NCBI GenBank assembly: GCA_028751875.1
Contig: CM054145.1
Span: forward strand, 44,879,754 to 44,943,753
Origin: Rapana venosa
Lineage: Eukaryota > Mollusca > Gastropoda > Neogastropoda > Muricidae
DNA length: 64,000 bases
Reading direction: 5' to 3'
The notes beneath the pieces were generated by a model that was not told the origin of the DNA, ran no database searches, and worked only from the letters and a program-made list of their open reading frames with translations. The position numbers and the translations under genes were made by a program. Below are positions 63,601 to 64,000 of this stretch, piece by piece (position 1 is the stretch's first letter; each line of letters starts with the position of its first letter).

Positions 63601-64000
63601 GTTCTGAGTATGGTGAAGATGATTGTGTTGAGCAAGGGATGGGATACAAAGTTTGGTAAATGCAAGAGACAGGAGAAAATATGTAAACATGAGTACATCA
63701 ATGTGCCAGAAAAAACTGAGGACACTACATCACATATGTCCAAATTTATTTCAGTCTGCTTCCCAGCCCACAGCTTTTGTGTGTGTGTGTATATACAGTA
63801 TATAACTTCTGTATATATTGAAGGAAAGTCATCCTGAAAGATAAAAGAAATAGTGTCACAACTAATAAGATTATTCAATCATTATAAAAATCACATCATT
63901 GTCTTCTTTGATTGCTTTCACAATAATGAACAGATCATTTCAAGATAAGACTGATAAATATTTTCCCCTAATTTTGTATGGGATTAAAAAGAAAAAAAAG

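Noticed and set aside
63481..63837. A 118-codon frame after the giantin stop as a separate gene
   Set aside because: It spans the inferred polyadenylation signal, shows no recognisable family and has no coding bias.

Overview
The window is eukaryotic and AT-rich, with long introns, many microsatellites and several tRNA-derived SINEs. The repeat style suggests a marine lophotrochozoan, probably a gastropod mollusc. That taxonomic guess is inference only.

Almost the whole window is one plus-strand gene, the orthologue of giantin (GOLGB1), a tail-anchored golgin of the Golgi membrane. Three things support this: the N-terminal 'IRQ+D..LQQKD..LQE' coil followed by a basic K-rich stretch, thousands of residues of coiled coil, and a C-terminal anchor ending in the giantin pattern IYF...H.LL..CFTG.L. 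I could trace 29 coding exons with consistent splice phases from the ATG at 4302 to the TGA at 61440-61442. They add up to about 8,907 residues, roughly 2.7 times human giantin (about 3,259). Exon 12 alone is 17,667 nt without an intron (15358-33024). Exon 13 carries an apparent one-base disruption in a GGT repeat. Exon 19 is a tiny exon lying in transposon-like sequence and may not be real.

Layout: 1-260 holds the first coding exon of a divergent minus-strand gene. Region 248-488 is the shared upstream area, with two perfect GTCACGTGAC palindromes. Region 3214-3365 is a candidate 5' UTR exon of giantin. Regions 4302-13892 and 39185-59038 hold small to medium exons between repeat-filled introns. 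The last exon (61310-61442) encodes the membrane anchor, and about 2.1 kb of 3' UTR runs to an AATAAA at 63577.

The introns hold at least three SINE families. One is a chimera of a tRNA-like head and a 5S-rRNA-like segment (two copies). There is also a 689-bp candidate DNA transposon with imperfect terminal inverted repeats and a 4-bp ATAA duplication, and many microsatellites. The most unusual structure is a 0.7-kb minisatellite (55815-56534) just before exon 24. Its unit repeats the exon's own splice acceptor fused to a donor-like sequence (pyrimidine tract-CAG|GTCAGT) about 16 times. Smaller tandem duplications lie before several other acceptors.
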